Positions 1-8,577 of a DNA stretch of 64,000 nucleotides are shown piece after piece (position 1 is the first letter of the stretch; each line of letters starts with the position of its first letter). The stretch comes from JAGOBP01 sp046328575. GTDB lineage: Bacteria > Chloroflexota > Anaerolineae > Fen-1058. Below the pieces are notes generated by a model that saw nothing but the letters and a program-made list of their open reading frames with translations, did not search any database and had not been told where the DNA came from. A program made the position numbers and the translations under genes. The DNA lies in NCBI GenBank assembly GCA_046328575.1, contig JAXLWI010000005.1:43835-107834 (forward strand), in the 5' to 3' direction.

Positions 1-2
1 TC

Positions 3-665
3 GCGGCCACCCAGCAATCGATCGAGCCTTCGCTCCCTGCAGCTGAGTTGAAGACGGCCGTGCGTGCCATTGCCATCATTTGCGGCGGCTGGGTTTTGAT
101 CAATTTGCTTGATGTGCTTGTCGGCCAACTGGCCCCATCTGTTCTGGACATGGCCGCATATTTCAGCGTCGGTTACGGCGCTGGCTGCCTGGTGCTGGCG
201 CTGATAATGCACAGCGTCCTGCCCTCCATGAAGCGTACGGTGTGGCTGCTGGCCGGCGGCTGGGCGCTGGTTACGATCAGCGCGGTGCAGATCGGCGTGG
301 CTGCTCGACTAGATTCCAACTGGCTTAACACTGCAGGGAACGGAATCTGCGGCGTGATTGGTGCCTGGGCTGTGTTACGCCAGATCCCCAGTGTGCCGCA
401 TTGGAAATATGGTGTGGTTGGCGTAGTTTGGCTGGCAGCAGGTGCGATTGGTAGCGGCTACGCATGGGAGATAGTGATCCATCAACTATATCAAGGTTGG
501 AATCTGGCGTCGTCTATGAACGAACTGAATGTGAGCGTCTTGTCGCTGGTGTTGGGTCCAGTCTTGAGTGCGGTGGCGGGCGGTGCGCTGCTGTATCGAT
601 TGGTCAACACTGCGTCTCTGACCGACCATACGCCAACCTTGAATCAAGACAGCACAGCAGATTAG
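3..665 (+). CDS. Hypothetical integral membrane protein (5' end outside window)
   Basis: The reading frame is open from base 3 with no stop before the stop codon ending at 665, so the true start probably lies upstream of the window. A TTG at 48 is the first possible start inside it but has no convincing ribosome binding site. The product has about five or six hydrophobic segments (for example IIIC-GGWVLINLL near the N-terminus and LVLGPVLSAVAGGALLY near the end) and a polar tail. I do not recognise a family. The segments suggest a small polytopic membrane protein. Confidence 0.6.
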   Translation, partial: AATQQSIEPSLPAAELKTAVRAIAIICGGWVLINLLDVLVGQLAPSVLDMAAYFSVGYGAGCLVLALIMHSVLPSMKRTVWLLAGGWALVTISAVQIGVAARLDSNWLNTAGNGICGVIGAWAVLRQIPSVPHWKYGVVGVVWLAAGAIGSGYAWEIVIHQLYQGWNLASSMNELNVSVLSLVLGPVLSAVAGGALLYRLVNTASLTDHTPTLNQDSTAD

Positions 666-757
666 ATCGGTGAGATCTTGTCGACGTGCAGCCATCTAGT
701 TATCACCAATGCGGCGAGTGGTACAGCGATGGCCCAATCTGACTCACCAGGATCAAC

Positions 758-2320
758 ATGAATCGCAAGCTCGCGCTAATCATCGGCAACAGCCACTACC
801 AGGATCCCAACCTAGCAAAACTCGTCGCGCCCACTGAAGATGTTAGCGATCTGGCTGAGGTGCTGCGCCATCCTGACATTGGGGAATTCGATGAAGTTCA
901 AACACTCCTTAACTCGTCCAGCGAGGAGATTCGTCTCCACATTCAGGATTTTTTCTTCGACAAGAAGCCAGATGATCTACTACTGTTTTACTTCTCTGGT
1001 CATGGCGTGCGCGACGATCAAGGGCGGTTGTATTTGGCTGTGCAAAACACACGGACCAGCCGATTGCTTGCCACGGCTATCGGCGCGGACTTCGTTCGCG
1101 ATGCCATGAATGCCAGCCGCTCAAAACGGCTGGTTATCGTGCTCGACTGTTGTCACAGCGGCGCCTTTGCAGAAGGCAATAAAGCGGCGGCTGGCGAAAG
1201 CGTTGGTACTGCCCAGGCCTTTGAAGGTAGCGGTTATGGGCGCGTAGTGCTGACGGCGACGGACGCAACCCAGTATGCTTGGGAAGGTGACAAGATCATC
1301 GGCGAAGCTGATAACTCGCTGTTTACGCATTTCATAGTGGAGGGGTTACGTACCGGCGCGGCGGATATTGACGGCGACGGCAAGATCACGCTCGACGAGA
1401 TGTATGACTACGTTTACGAACGGGTAGTAACCCGTACGCCTAAGCAGACCCCAGGAAAGTGGTCGTACAAACAGCAGGGCGACATCATTATTGCCCGCAA
1501 TCCCAAACCGATCGTGAAGCCGGACGAACTGCCGATTGAACTGCGGCAGGCAATTGAAAGCCCACTCGCTAGCTTACGCGAGGGCGTGGTTCGAGAACTC
1601 GAACGGATGCTTGGCGGATCCAGTCGCGGCCTGGCGTTGTCAGCACGTGAAGCGCTGGAGACCTTGGTAAACGATGATAGTCGGCGAGTATCGCAGGCCG
1701 CCGCGGCCGCCTTAACCGCCTATACTGAAAAGCAGCGAACACATGAAGAACAAGAACGTTTGGCAAAGGAACAGGCTGAGGCTGAACGGCTTGCTGACCT
1801 GAAGAAGGAAGTCGATCGTCAAGCGGCCATCAAGGCCGAACAGGATCGAGTCGCAAAGGCAAAGGCCGAAGCTGAACGGCTTGAGCGACTGCGTATTGAA
1901 CGCGAACGCGCGGCTCGGCAACAAGCTGCGGCCGATCGGTTCGCGCTGCCGACGGAACAGGCGTCACCCGCTCAAGAACGCTTATCGCCGCGCAGTATCT
2001 TTGCGCTCACCGTGGCGCTGGCTGTCGTATTTTGGGCCGTACTTATCTGGTCTGCTGTAGCCCGACGTTCTACTGGCAGCAGTGACGTAGTCCCAGTATT
2101 TCTGAGTACGCTAGCCGTTAATCTATTGCTGGTTGTTGTTCGCCAGCGCGTGAAAGCTTTGACAGTTGGCCGGATGGAAGTGCTTACTTTTTGCTGGCTT
2201 ATCAGCGGTGGATTGGTCTATCCACTTGGTTATAACTCCAGTTCCGGCGGCGCGGCTCTCTTGATAATGGTGCTGCCAGCCGCGGTCTGTTTCGGGGTGG
2301 CGTACTGGGTGCTCCATTAA
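758..2320 (+). CDS. Caspase-like (peptidase C14) protein with EF-hand-like loop, coiled coil and membrane C-terminus
   Basis: The first 250 residues form a caspase/metacaspase-type p20 domain. It opens with KLALIIGNSHY, the catalytic His is in SGHG (H82), and the catalytic Cys is in DCCHSG (C132, with C131 before it). A canonical EF-hand-like loop, DIDGDGKITLDE, lies at residues 203-214, suggesting calcium binding. Residues 325-395 are Glu/Arg/Ala-rich and look like a coiled coil. Residues 410-520 hold three or four membrane segments. The likely role is a membrane-anchored cysteine protease, possibly calcium-controlled, in signalling or regulated death. AGGA at 750-753 precedes the ATG. Substrate and partners are unknown. 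Confidence 0.85.
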   Translation: MNRKLALIIGNSHYQDPNLAKLVAPTEDVSDLAEVLRHPDIGEFDEVQTLLNSSSEEIRLHIQDFFFDKKPDDLLLFYFSGHGVRDDQGRLYLAVQNTRTSRLLATAIGADFVRDAMNASRSKRLVIVLDCCHSGAFAEGNKAAAGESVGTAQAFEGSGYGRVVLTATDATQYAWEGDKIIGEADNSLFTHFIVEGLRTGAADIDGDGKITLDEMYDYVYERVVTRTPKQTPGKWSYKQQGDIIIARNPKPIVKPDELPIELRQAIESPLASLREGVVRELERMLGGSSRGLALSAREALETLVNDDSRRVSQAAAAALTAYTEKQRTHEEQERLAKEQAEAERLADLKKEVDRQAAIKAEQDRVAKAKAEAERLERLRIERERAARQQAAADRFALPTEQASPAQERLSPRSIFALTVALAVVFWAVLIWSAVARRSTGSSDVVPVFLSTLAVNLLLVVVRQRVKALTVGRMEVLTFCWLISGGLVYPLGYNSSSGGAALLIMVLPAAVCFGVAYWVLH

Positions 2321-2385
2321 AACGAGTAGGACTAGGATCAACACGAACTTGGCCCAGCCTAGCCTGTGAGGTATCTTTCGTCCTG

Positions 2386-2413
2386 TTGACTTTTGTTCCC
2401 GCGCGGCTACAAT
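2386..2413 (+). promoter_or_regulatory. Sigma70-type promoter, near-leaderless
   Basis: TTGACT at 2386-2391 and TACAAT at 2408-2413 are separated by 16 bp. The predicted transcription start (about 2420) is only some 4 nt before the ATG at 2424. No Shine-Dalgarno sequence is present, so the mRNA is probably leaderless or nearly so. Confidence 0.55.
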
Positions 2414-2423
2414 AGCCGTAACG

Positions 2424-3317
2424 ATGGGCACCAAAGAACTCCTCGGTCAAGCGATACTCACCGCGCAGCGCGGATTGCCGGACAAAGCCCGCGAGATGTT
2501 CAATCTCGTGTTGATTGCCGAGCCGCGCAACGAGCACGCCTGGTTGTGGCTGGCCTCGATCGCGACAAACGACGCCGAGCGCGAAGAATGCTTGCGGCAA
2601 GTCGTTGCCATCAACCCTAAGCATCCCAATGCGGGCGCGGAACTGCAACGGCTGATCGAGAAGCGGCGCGGCGAATTATCCGCCAAAGTCACGGCGCTTG
2701 GTGCGGTTCAACCCGTTGCCCCGATCGAACCAGCTGCCCCGGCGGCCCGTAAACCTACGGTCGCTGTTAGCTCGCGCGCAGTTCGCAGCGGGCGCAAGCC
2801 GGTTCGACCCAAGACGCAGCGGATTTTGTTATATGTGTTTGGCGGCGGTGCCATCGTCGGATTAAGCATTCTGCTGATCAGTCTGTTGGTCAATCGAACC
2901 ACCGCGCCAGTTGTGTTTACGCCCACGCCGACACGCACGGCCACCGCTACCGTGCCGCCCACGTGGACGCCCACGCGCACCGCCACGGCCACACAATGCC
3001 CGCCGCGAATCTGCTCGCCGACGCCCACTGAGACACCGACGGTGACACCCACATCCACTGACACGCCGACGCGTACCGCGACGCCCACACGAACGCCGAC
3101 CAATACGCGCACACCAACTCGCACGGCCACGGCGACTCGTACGCCGACGCCAACACGGACCGCGACGGCGACACCTACTGTGACGGCCACGCCCACTCGA
3201 ACACCAACTGCGACCGCCACACCGACGCTGACACCAACTCTAACCCTTACTCGCACGCCGACGGCAACACCGACACGAACCGTGACGCCCACTCGGACGC
3301 CGACCCGTCGCCCCTAG
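2424..3317 (+). CDS. TPR-like protein with one membrane helix and a Thr-Pro-rich exported tail
   Basis: Residues 1-80 are an alpha-helical TPR-like pair of the type seen in many Chloroflexota proteins (ILTAQRGLPDKAREMF, then EHAWLWLASI). A Pro/Ala linker and a basic patch (SGRKPVRPKTQR) precede one transmembrane helix at about 133-157. The remaining 135 residues are almost entirely Thr, Pro, Arg and Ala in TPTRTAT-type repeats. The layout suggests an inner scaffold, a membrane anchor and an extended outer stalk. A 194-aa open frame on the opposite strand (2708-3292) is a by-product of this low-complexity DNA. Function is unknown. Confidence 0.75.
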   Translation: MGTKELLGQAILTAQRGLPDKAREMFNLVLIAEPRNEHAWLWLASIATNDAEREECLRQVVAINPKHPNAGAELQRLIEKRRGELSAKVTALGAVQPVAPIEPAAPAARKPTVAVSSRAVRSGRKPVRPKTQRILLYVFGGGAIVGLSILLISLLVNRTTAPVVFTPTPTRTATATVPPTWTPTRTATATQCPPRICSPTPTETPTVTPTSTDTPTRTATPTRTPTNTRTPTRTATATRTPTPTRTATATPTVTATPTRTPTATATPTLTPTLTLTRTPTATPTRTVTPTRTPTRRP

Positions 3318-3340
3318 CAGTGCAGTCGGCCAATCGGCTG

Positions 3341-3349
3341 TGGTATAAT
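3341..3349 (+). promoter_or_regulatory. Extended -10 promoter (TGGTATAAT)
   Basis: The sequence TGGTATAATC starts at 3341 with a perfect TATAAT at 3344-3349 and the TGn extension. No good -35 hexamer lies 16-18 bp upstream. The same 10-mer occurs before the genes at 20721 and 43427. It would transcribe the HD-domain gene with a leader of about 55 nt. Confidence 0.55.
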
Positions 3350-3363
3350 CCCGCGCACATCCA

Positions 3364-3394
3364 GACCTCGTGGGTTCCTAAGACCCACGAGGTC
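3364..3394. repeat. Perfect 12-bp inverted repeat in the leader of the HD-domain gene
   Basis: GACCTCGTGGGT at 3364-3375 is exactly repeated in inverse as ACCCACGAGGTC at 3383-3394, with a 7-nt loop. It lies between the -10 element at 3344-3349 and the ATG at 3410, so it should form a stable stem in the 5' leader. There is no T-run after it, so it is not a terminator. It resembles REP-like dispersed palindromes, but I see only this copy in the window. Confidence 0.75.
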
Positions 3395-3409
3395 TCTTCT
3401 GAGGCTGCG

Positions 3410-3988
3410 ATGAACCGCGACGAAGCGTGGGCCCTCGTTACCGAATACACCGCCAGTGATTCACTTCGCAAGCATATGCTCTCGGTCGAAGCTGCCGTGC
3501 GTTTCTACGCGCCGCGCTTCAATGCCGACGCCGACTTGTGGGGCGTGGTCGGTTTGTTGCACGACTTTGATTACGAGCGCTATCCCGATGTGGCGGTCGA
3601 GGGGCATCCCGTAGTTGGTTCTAAGATTCTGCGCGAGCGCGGCGTCAGCGAAGAGATTATCCGCGCCATCTTATCGCACGCCACCGAAGTGACCGGCGTC
3701 GTGCGCGAAACGGCGCTGGAAAAAGCGCTGTACGCGTGTGATGAGCTCACCGGCTTGATAACGGCGGTGTCGTTGGTCCGGCCCAGCAAGAACATCGCCG
3801 ATGTGACCGTTTCCAGCGTCAAGAAAAAGTGGAAAGATAAACTGTTTGCCGCCGGGGTCGATCGGGCGGAGATTGAACACGCCGCTGCCGATCTGGGTGT
3901 GCCGCTCGACGAACATATCGGCAACGTGCTGCAAGCGATGCAGGCCATCGCGCCGACGCTAGGCCTGGATGGTAGCTTGGCGAAATGA
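3410..3988 (+). CDS. HD-domain metal-dependent phosphohydrolase family protein
   Basis: The 192-aa protein carries an HD signature: H22, the HD pair at 51-52 in GLLHDFDYERYP, then H66, H90 (AILSHATEV) and a downstream Asp in ACDELTG. These are the usual metal ligands of HD hydrolases, many of which act on nucleotides or phosphoesters. The frame could open earlier at 3320, but that would translate through the leader hairpin at 3364-3394 and the promoter, so the ATG at 3410 is preferred. It overlaps the next gene by 4 bp (ATGA), implying co-transcription and coupled translation. The substrate cannot be told from the sequence. Confidence 0.8.
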   Translation: MNRDEAWALVTEYTASDSLRKHMLSVEAAVRFYAPRFNADADLWGVVGLLHDFDYERYPDVAVEGHPVVGSKILRERGVSEEIIRAILSHATEVTGVVRETALEKALYACDELTGLITAVSLVRPSKNIADVTVSSVKKKWKDKLFAAGVDRAEIEHAAADLGVPLDEHIGNVLQAMQAIAPTLGLDGSLAK

Positions 3989-5256
3989 AACTCCGTCGCT
4001 TCGGCGCACCACGCGCCGACGAATCTTCAACTGATCCGGCTGCGGCGAACACTCCGTCCGATCAGCAGCGCGTCTGCCCGCAATGCGGTGCGTTGATCTC
4101 TTCGCGGGCCAAGACTTGTCTGCACTGCGGCGCCGACCTCGTCGCCATTGCCAAAGCCGAAGCCGCCAAAGTCAAGCAGCTGCAGCGTCAACAACAGGAA
4201 AAGCGCGAAGAAGCCGCGCAGATTCCGATTCGTATCTTCGTCATCATCATCACGTTGATTGTGATTGGGCTGATTTTGGCGTTGGTTGTGCAAGGTTCGC
4301 AGGAAGCGGCGAATCTGGCGTTGACGCCCACCGTGACGCGCACGCCCACGCGCACGCCCCGACCCACCAGTACACCGCAACCTACGCCGACGATCGCCGC
4401 CACGCCGACCCCGTTGTCACCAATTCAAATCGTCGTCAAGAGCGGCGATACGCCCGGCGGTTTGGCCGACTTGTGCGGGATGTCGGTCGATCAATTCATG
4501 TTGTACAACAGCAAGGCGGTAGATGATTTCATTGTCGTCGGCGAGAAGTTACAATGTCCCGCGCCCACGCCGCGCCCGACGACGACGGTGACGCCGGTCG
4601 GCTTTGAGCCGACGGCCACGCCCACCCGATCGAGTTGTGAATCGGTCTACATTGTGCAAGACGGCGATACGCTCAGCGATATTGCGGTGAAACTCAAAGT
4701 GCCGATGGCGGTCATCCAGCAGCGCAACAACATCACCGATCCAGAAGCGTTGAGTATCGGTCAGCAGCTGGTCATCGTGACCTGTCCCACACCGACGAAC
4801 ACGCCTGCCCCCACTGTCGATGTGAACGCGACGCCGTCGCCACCTGCGAATTATGGCCAGGTGCGATTGCTGACGCCGCTCGATGGCGAGATCATCGTCG
4901 GGGATGCGAAGCCGATCGTGCTGCAGTGGCTCTCCGCGGGCATCTTGAAATCCAACGAACTATATCGTGCCGAAGTGTCGCAAGTGAACGGCACGCGCTC
5001 GCCGGAGGTCAAATTGACGCTGGCGACCAGCTGGCGTTTGCCGGCCGATCTCTTCCCGCCCGCGTCCGATCGCAATCGCGTCTTCCGTTGGAAGGTTGAA
5101 ATCGTGCGGCAAGTGGGCACGGGCAGCGACGGTCAACCGATCTACGAAGTGGTCAGTCCGCTGAGCCAATATAGTTTTGAGTGGTTGGCGACTGCGCCTA
5201 CACCGACGGCCACGCCTACGCGCCTGCCCGGTGCGCGCGTCACACCCGGCGGTTGA
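3985..5256 (+). CDS. Membrane-anchored zinc-ribbon protein with two LysM domains
   Basis: A zinc ribbon lies at residues 31-50 (CPQCGAL...CLHCGADL). It is followed by a charged helix, one transmembrane helix at about 83-105 and a Thr-Pro-rich stalk. Two LysM-type modules then follow: a weaker one (VVKSGDTPGGLADLCG) and a clear one (YIVQDGDTLSDIAVKLKVP). The C-terminal 130 residues contain a beta-rich domain of unknown type and a further TP-rich tail. LysM modules usually bind peptidoglycan or related glycans. The protein probably links a cytoplasmic zinc-ribbon end to the cell surface. It starts inside the last codons of the HD gene. Confidence 0.8.
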   Translation: MKLRRFGAPRADESSTDPAAANTPSDQQRVCPQCGALISSRAKTCLHCGADLVAIAKAEAAKVKQLQRQQQEKREEAAQIPIRIFVIIITLIVIGLILALVVQGSQEAANLALTPTVTRTPTRTPRPTSTPQPTPTIAATPTPLSPIQIVVKSGDTPGGLADLCGMSVDQFMLYNSKAVDDFIVVGEKLQCPAPTPRPTTTVTPVGFEPTATPTRSSCESVYIVQDGDTLSDIAVKLKVPMAVIQQRNNITDPEALSIGQQLVIVTCPTPTNTPAPTVDVNATPSPPANYGQVRLLTPLDGEIIVGDAKPIVLQWLSAGILKSNELYRAEVSQVNGTRSPEVKLTLATSWRLPADLFPPASDRNRVFRWKVEIVRQVGTGSDGQPIYEVVSPLSQYSFEWLATAPTPTATPTRLPGARVTPGG

Positions 5257-5275
5257 TGCGGCCTTCCTCACTCGA

Positions 5276-5304
5276 TGGACAACCCCTAACCCATCGATTA
5301 TAAT
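5276..5304 (+). promoter_or_regulatory. Sigma70-type promoter for the LuxR-type gene
   Basis: TGGACA at 5276-5281 and a perfect TATAAT at 5299-5304 are separated by exactly 17 bp. Transcription would start near 5311, giving a leader of about 75 nt before the GTG at 5387. Confidence 0.7.
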
Positions 5305-5386
5305 AATTAACAAGTCTTGGTCGCGTGTGTTCATCGCCGCTGGTTGAGCAGTCCGCTCCAAACCAAACGGAAGGGAAGGTGACGCC

Positions 5387-5611
5387 GTGGCACTCAGACC
5401 AAACAAGTCGATTGAGACGTTAACGCCGCGCGAACTGGAAGTCTTGCAGCTGATTGCACAGGGCTTGAACAACAAACGGATCGCCGAACGGTTGACGGTC
5501 AACGAGCGCACGGTCAAATTTCACGTCAGCACCATTTTGTCTAAACTGGAAGTCAGCAATCGCACTGAAGCGGTGACTTCCGCCGTGACGCGCGGCCTGA
5601 TAACGTTGTAG
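5387..5611 (+). CDS. Stand-alone LuxR/GerE-type HTH DNA-binding protein
   Basis: The 74-aa protein is almost only the GerE helix-turn-helix: LTPRELEVLQLIAQG, then NKRIAERLTVNERTVKFHV and ILSKLEV, matching the family's typical 60-residue DNA-binding domain. There is no receiver or autoinducer-binding domain, so it is a single-domain regulator, possibly controlled by abundance or by a partner. The GTG start is preceded by a purine-rich GGAAGGGAAGG. It has its own promoter and a terminator directly after it, so it is monocistronic. A shadow upstream receiver domain was looked for and not found. Confidence 0.85.
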   Translation: MALRPNKSIETLTPRELEVLQLIAQGLNNKRIAERLTVNERTVKFHVSTILSKLEVSNRTEAVTSAVTRGLITL

Positions 5612-5645
5612 GCTCAGGGACTCACTTCCCCCGAGCCGCTTTTTA
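5611..5645 (+). terminator. Intrinsic terminator after the LuxR-type gene
   Basis: GGCTC at 5611-5615 pairs with GAGCC at 5633-5637, extended by GGG/CCC across one mismatch, and is followed by GCTTTTTAT. It overlaps the stop codon region of the 5387 gene. Confidence 0.7.
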
Positions 5646-5664
5646 TACCGGTTCGAGGAGCCTC

Positions 5665-6654
5665 ATGAGCAAACCTCGCCTGTTTGTCACGCGCGTGATT
5701 CCACCAAAAGGGTTGGACTTGCTGCGTCCGCTCGAAGCGGAATACGACCTCGAAGTGTGGCCGAATCCGCTGCCTCCCGCTTATGATGTGCTCGCATCCA
5801 AAGTCAACGGTCTGACTGGACTGTTGTGTCTTCTCACCGATAAGATCGATGCAGCCTTGATGGATGCCGCCGGGCCGCAACTCAAAGTCATCAGCCAGAT
5901 GGCGGTCGGTTTCGACAACATCGATGTTCCTGCGGCGACGGCTCGCCACATCCCGATCGGCAATACACCCGGCGTGTTGACCGACGCCACCGCGGATTTT
6001 GCCTGGGCGCTGTTGATGTCAGCCGCGCGGCGCGTCGTCGAAGGAGACAAGTTCACGCGCGCGGGGCTGTGGAAGACGTGGGGGCCGATCGATTTTCTCG
6101 GTCCTGACGTGAGCGGCGCAACGTTGGGCATCGTGGGCTTCGGTCGCATCGGCCAGGCCGTTGCCAAACGCGCGCAAGGCTTTGACATGCGCGTGCTCTA
6201 TTACGACGTGCAGCGCTATCCCGAAGCGGAAAAAACGCTGCACGCCCAATACGCTGATCTGGACACGGTGCTGCGCGAAGCCGACTTCGTCTCGATTCAC
6301 ACGGTGCTGTCGAAAGAAACCTATCACTACTTCGACGACGCGAAGTTGAAGTTAATGAAGCCATCGGCGGTGCTGATCAACACCTCACGCGGCCCCGTCG
6401 TCGATCCGGCGGCGCTGTATCGCGCGCTCACTAGCGGCACCATCGCCTATGCCGCGCTCGACGTGACCGAACCCGAACCCATCGAGATGAATGATCCACT
6501 TTTGACGTTGGATAACATCATCATCGCGCCGCACATCGCCAGTGCCAGTTTCACGGCGCGCAACAAAATGGCGACGATGGCCGCGGCCAATCTCATCGCC
6601 GGTCTCAAAGGCGAGCGGTTGCCCAACTGTGTGAATCCGCAAGTGTATGAGTGA
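5665..6654 (+). CDS. D-isomer-specific 2-hydroxyacid dehydrogenase (glyoxylate/hydroxypyruvate reductase type)
   Basis: The 329-aa length and motifs fit the GRHPR/GyaR branch of NAD(P)-dependent 2-hydroxyacid dehydrogenases. The nucleotide-binding glycines are in GFGRIG (158-163). The catalytic triad is R242 (NTSRGPVVD), E269 (DVTEPEP) and H290 (APHIASAS). The N-terminal substrate-domain signature VGFDNIDV is present. It would reduce glyoxylate or hydroxypyruvate to glycolate or glycerate in the cytoplasm. That would fit with the glycine-cleavage genes elsewhere in the window, although they are not adjacent. GAGGAG before the ATG is a good ribosome binding site. It overlaps the next gene by 8 bp. 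Confidence 0.9.
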   Translation: MSKPRLFVTRVIPPKGLDLLRPLEAEYDLEVWPNPLPPAYDVLASKVNGLTGLLCLLTDKIDAALMDAAGPQLKVISQMAVGFDNIDVPAATARHIPIGNTPGVLTDATADFAWALLMSAARRVVEGDKFTRAGLWKTWGPIDFLGPDVSGATLGIVGFGRIGQAVAKRAQGFDMRVLYYDVQRYPEAEKTLHAQYADLDTVLREADFVSIHTVLSKETYHYFDDAKLKLMKPSAVLINTSRGPVVDPAALYRALTSGTIAYAALDVTEPEPIEMNDPLLTLDNIIIAPHIASASFTARNKMATMAAANLIAGLKGERLPNCVNPQVYE

Positions 6655-7636
6655 CTGGTTAAATCGCTGCGTGCTCGTCACCGGCGCGACAGGATTCGTC
6701 GGCAGTCACGTCACCGAACGGTTGGTGCGTGATGGCGCGCACGTCCGAGTGTTGGTACGTGATCCGCGTAAACTGATCGAGTCATTGCGCGATCGGGTTG
6801 AAGTGGTCCGCGGCGATCTTCTCCAACCCGATTGTTTTAGCGCGGCGACTGCGGACTGCGAAGTCGTCTTTCACGTCGCCGGGTGGTTGAGTACGCCTAA
6901 TCGGTTGGAGATAGCCCACGCCGTCAACGTCACGGCCACGCGCCAACTCGCTGAAGCCGCGCGATTGAATGGCGTGCGACGCTTCATCAGCACCAGCAGC
7001 ATCGCGGTGTATGGGCCGGTCGCCTCAGGCACGATCGATGAGACGTGGCCGCATTGGCCGGTGTACGCCTATGCCGAAACAAAGTCGCTGGGCGAACGCG
7101 CCGCACTTGAAACCGCGACCGACTCGTTCGGCGTGACGGTGCTGCGCCCCGCGATGATCTATGGTCCGCGCGGCGATGCCTGGACGACTTTGCCCGTGCA
7201 GTTGGCACAGCGCGGCCTGCCGATGTTGATCGGCGGCGGGCATGGCTTCAGTCATCCGGTGTACGTTGACAACTTAGTGGATGCGTACTTACTAGCCGCC
7301 ACGCGTGCCGAAGCGATCGGCGAAGCGTTCACGATTTGTGACTGCGACGTACCGTGGCGTGAGTTTTACGGCCGGTATGCTAAAATGGCGGGCAGGCCTG
7401 CGCGCTCGATGCCGGTAGCGATCGCGATTGCGGCGGCCTTTGGGGTGGAAATCGCCGCTAAAGTTGCCGGCCGCTTGCCGCGCGTTTCGCGGGCGATGTT
7501 GGGCTTCACCACCGGACAGTGTCGCTTCAGCACCGACAAAGCCAAGCGCTTGCTGGGTTGGGAGCCAAACGTATCTTTGGATGAGGGGCTGCGGCGCACG
7601 GAAACGTGGTTGTGTGAGTCAGGAACGATCAAGTAA
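6647..7636 (+). CDS. NAD-dependent epimerase/dehydratase (extended SDR)
   Basis: The 329-aa protein has the extended-SDR glycine motif TGATGFVG (12-19), the Ser of STSSIAVYG and the catalytic YAETK pair (Y142, K146). The HPVYVDNLVDAYLLA segment is typical of 3-beta-HSD-like or UDP-sugar epimerase-like members. Family members oxidise or isomerise sugar nucleotides, sterols or similar alcohols. The substrate is not predictable here. The start overlaps the dehydrogenase stop, so the two are co-transcribed. Confidence 0.85.
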   Translation: MSDWLNRCVLVTGATGFVGSHVTERLVRDGAHVRVLVRDPRKLIESLRDRVEVVRGDLLQPDCFSAATADCEVVFHVAGWLSTPNRLEIAHAVNVTATRQLAEAARLNGVRRFISTSSIAVYGPVASGTIDETWPHWPVYAYAETKSLGERAALETATDSFGVTVLRPAMIYGPRGDAWTTLPVQLAQRGLPMLIGGGHGFSHPVYVDNLVDAYLLAATRAEAIGEAFTICDCDVPWREFYGRYAKMAGRPARSMPVAIAIAAAFGVEIAAKVAGRLPRVSRAMLGFTTGQCRFSTDKAKRLLGWEPNVSLDEGLRRTETWLCESGTIK

Positions 7637-7644
7637 CAAGCAAC

Positions 7645-7701
7645 CATGAACACTGTAAGTTGAGCAAGCCTGTGTTCATGGTTCATTGGACAGTGTTCAG
7701 T
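7645..7701. repeat. Degenerate heptamer repeat array with inverted half
   Basis: Units GTTCATG, GTTCATT, GGACAGT and GTTCAGT run consecutively from 7674 to 7701. CATGAAC and ACTGTAA at 7645-7658 are the inverted counterpart, giving a 12-bp perfect inverted repeat (7642-7653 and 7672-7683). The array ends on the GTG start of the next gene. Confidence 0.65.
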
Positions 7702-8572
7702 GAATATTGAAACCGGTCATTTCATTCGAATCCAGATTCCGGCGCGTGGGCGGACATTGTGGTTGAGTCCGGCCTGGGCGGTGGTGTGCGGCATCGTCGC
7801 GTCGAGTGCGTTTGTATGGACAGGCCGCGATGTGCTGATCGCCGCGTTGTCGATTCTGCTCGCCGACGGCGTGTGGGCGACGATCTGGTGGGGGCTTGTT
7901 GAGACCGACTGGCCGGCCCTGATTGCGCGCTGGCCGCATGTAGCCTACGCCGAACCGGAAGCGGCTTGGCCATTTGCGCGACCCGGTTCCCCTGCAGAAC
8001 GATCGCAGCACTGGTCGGCACACTTCCGCGCGTGGTGGCAAACCGAAGTGTGGCCGGAAGTCGGCACGCCGGTGCTGAGCGCGCTGGTGTGCGTTGCGCT
8101 TGGGATTGTGCTGAGTGGCGTGATCGGTTGGCAAGCCATGACGCTTAGCCTGGGCGCATTCGCGCTGATTCAAGTCGGCGTGATTTTGGAACATCGCGCG
8201 GGTTTGCCGCAGGAAGTCTCGCACTTTGCGCACGGCCTGCTCGATGTAGGACTGGCCTGGTCGCTGGGGCAGGCAGCCTTTGGCCACTTGACGCCGCTGT
8301 CGTTGGCGATGGCGCTCCTGTTCTCGATCGCGTATGCGGCGTCGCTTGATCTGGCGCGGGGCGGCCAACGCTCGATCGGTTGGTTGCTGCCGCAGTTGTT
8401 GATTGTGATCGGACTGGTGCTATTGCAGCAACCGTTGGCGGCTTTCATGCTCGGCGTGCTGTTGATCGCGCAAACCCTACTGGCGACGGTGTTACGCGGC
8501 TTGGCCTTCGCGCAAGCCTCGCAATTCTGGTTGCTGCTGGCGATGCTGGTGGGGGCGTTGGCAATTCGATAA
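7700..8572 (+). CDS. Polytopic membrane protein of unknown function
   Basis: The 290-aa protein has about eight hydrophobic segments. One pair lies near residues 20-60, and from about 120 onward they form closely spaced helices, for example VLSALVCVALGIVLSGVIG. A soluble loop of about 50 residues between them is rich in Trp and charged residues. I recognise no family. The GTG start sits inside a heptamer repeat and no clear ribosome binding site is visible, so the true start is uncertain. Position suggests it follows the epimerase gene. Confidence 0.65.
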   Translation: MNIETGHFIRIQIPARGRTLWLSPAWAVVCGIVASSAFVWTGRDVLIAALSILLADGVWATIWWGLVETDWPALIARWPHVAYAEPEAAWPFARPGSPAERSQHWSAHFRAWWQTEVWPEVGTPVLSALVCVALGIVLSGVIGWQAMTLSLGAFALIQVGVILEHRAGLPQEVSHFAHGLLDVGLAWSLGQAAFGHLTPLSLAMALLFSIAYAASLDLARGGQRSIGWLLPQLLIVIGLVLLQQPLAAFMLGVLLIAQTLLATVLRGLAFAQASQFWLLLAMLVGALAIR

Positions 8573-8577
8573 TCCAT

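Noticed and set aside
2708..3292. 194-aa open frame on the minus strand with Val/Arg/Gly repeats
   Set aside because: It lies fully inside the TP-rich tail of the TPR protein and is the reverse reading of that repeat DNA. It has no domain and no start signal.
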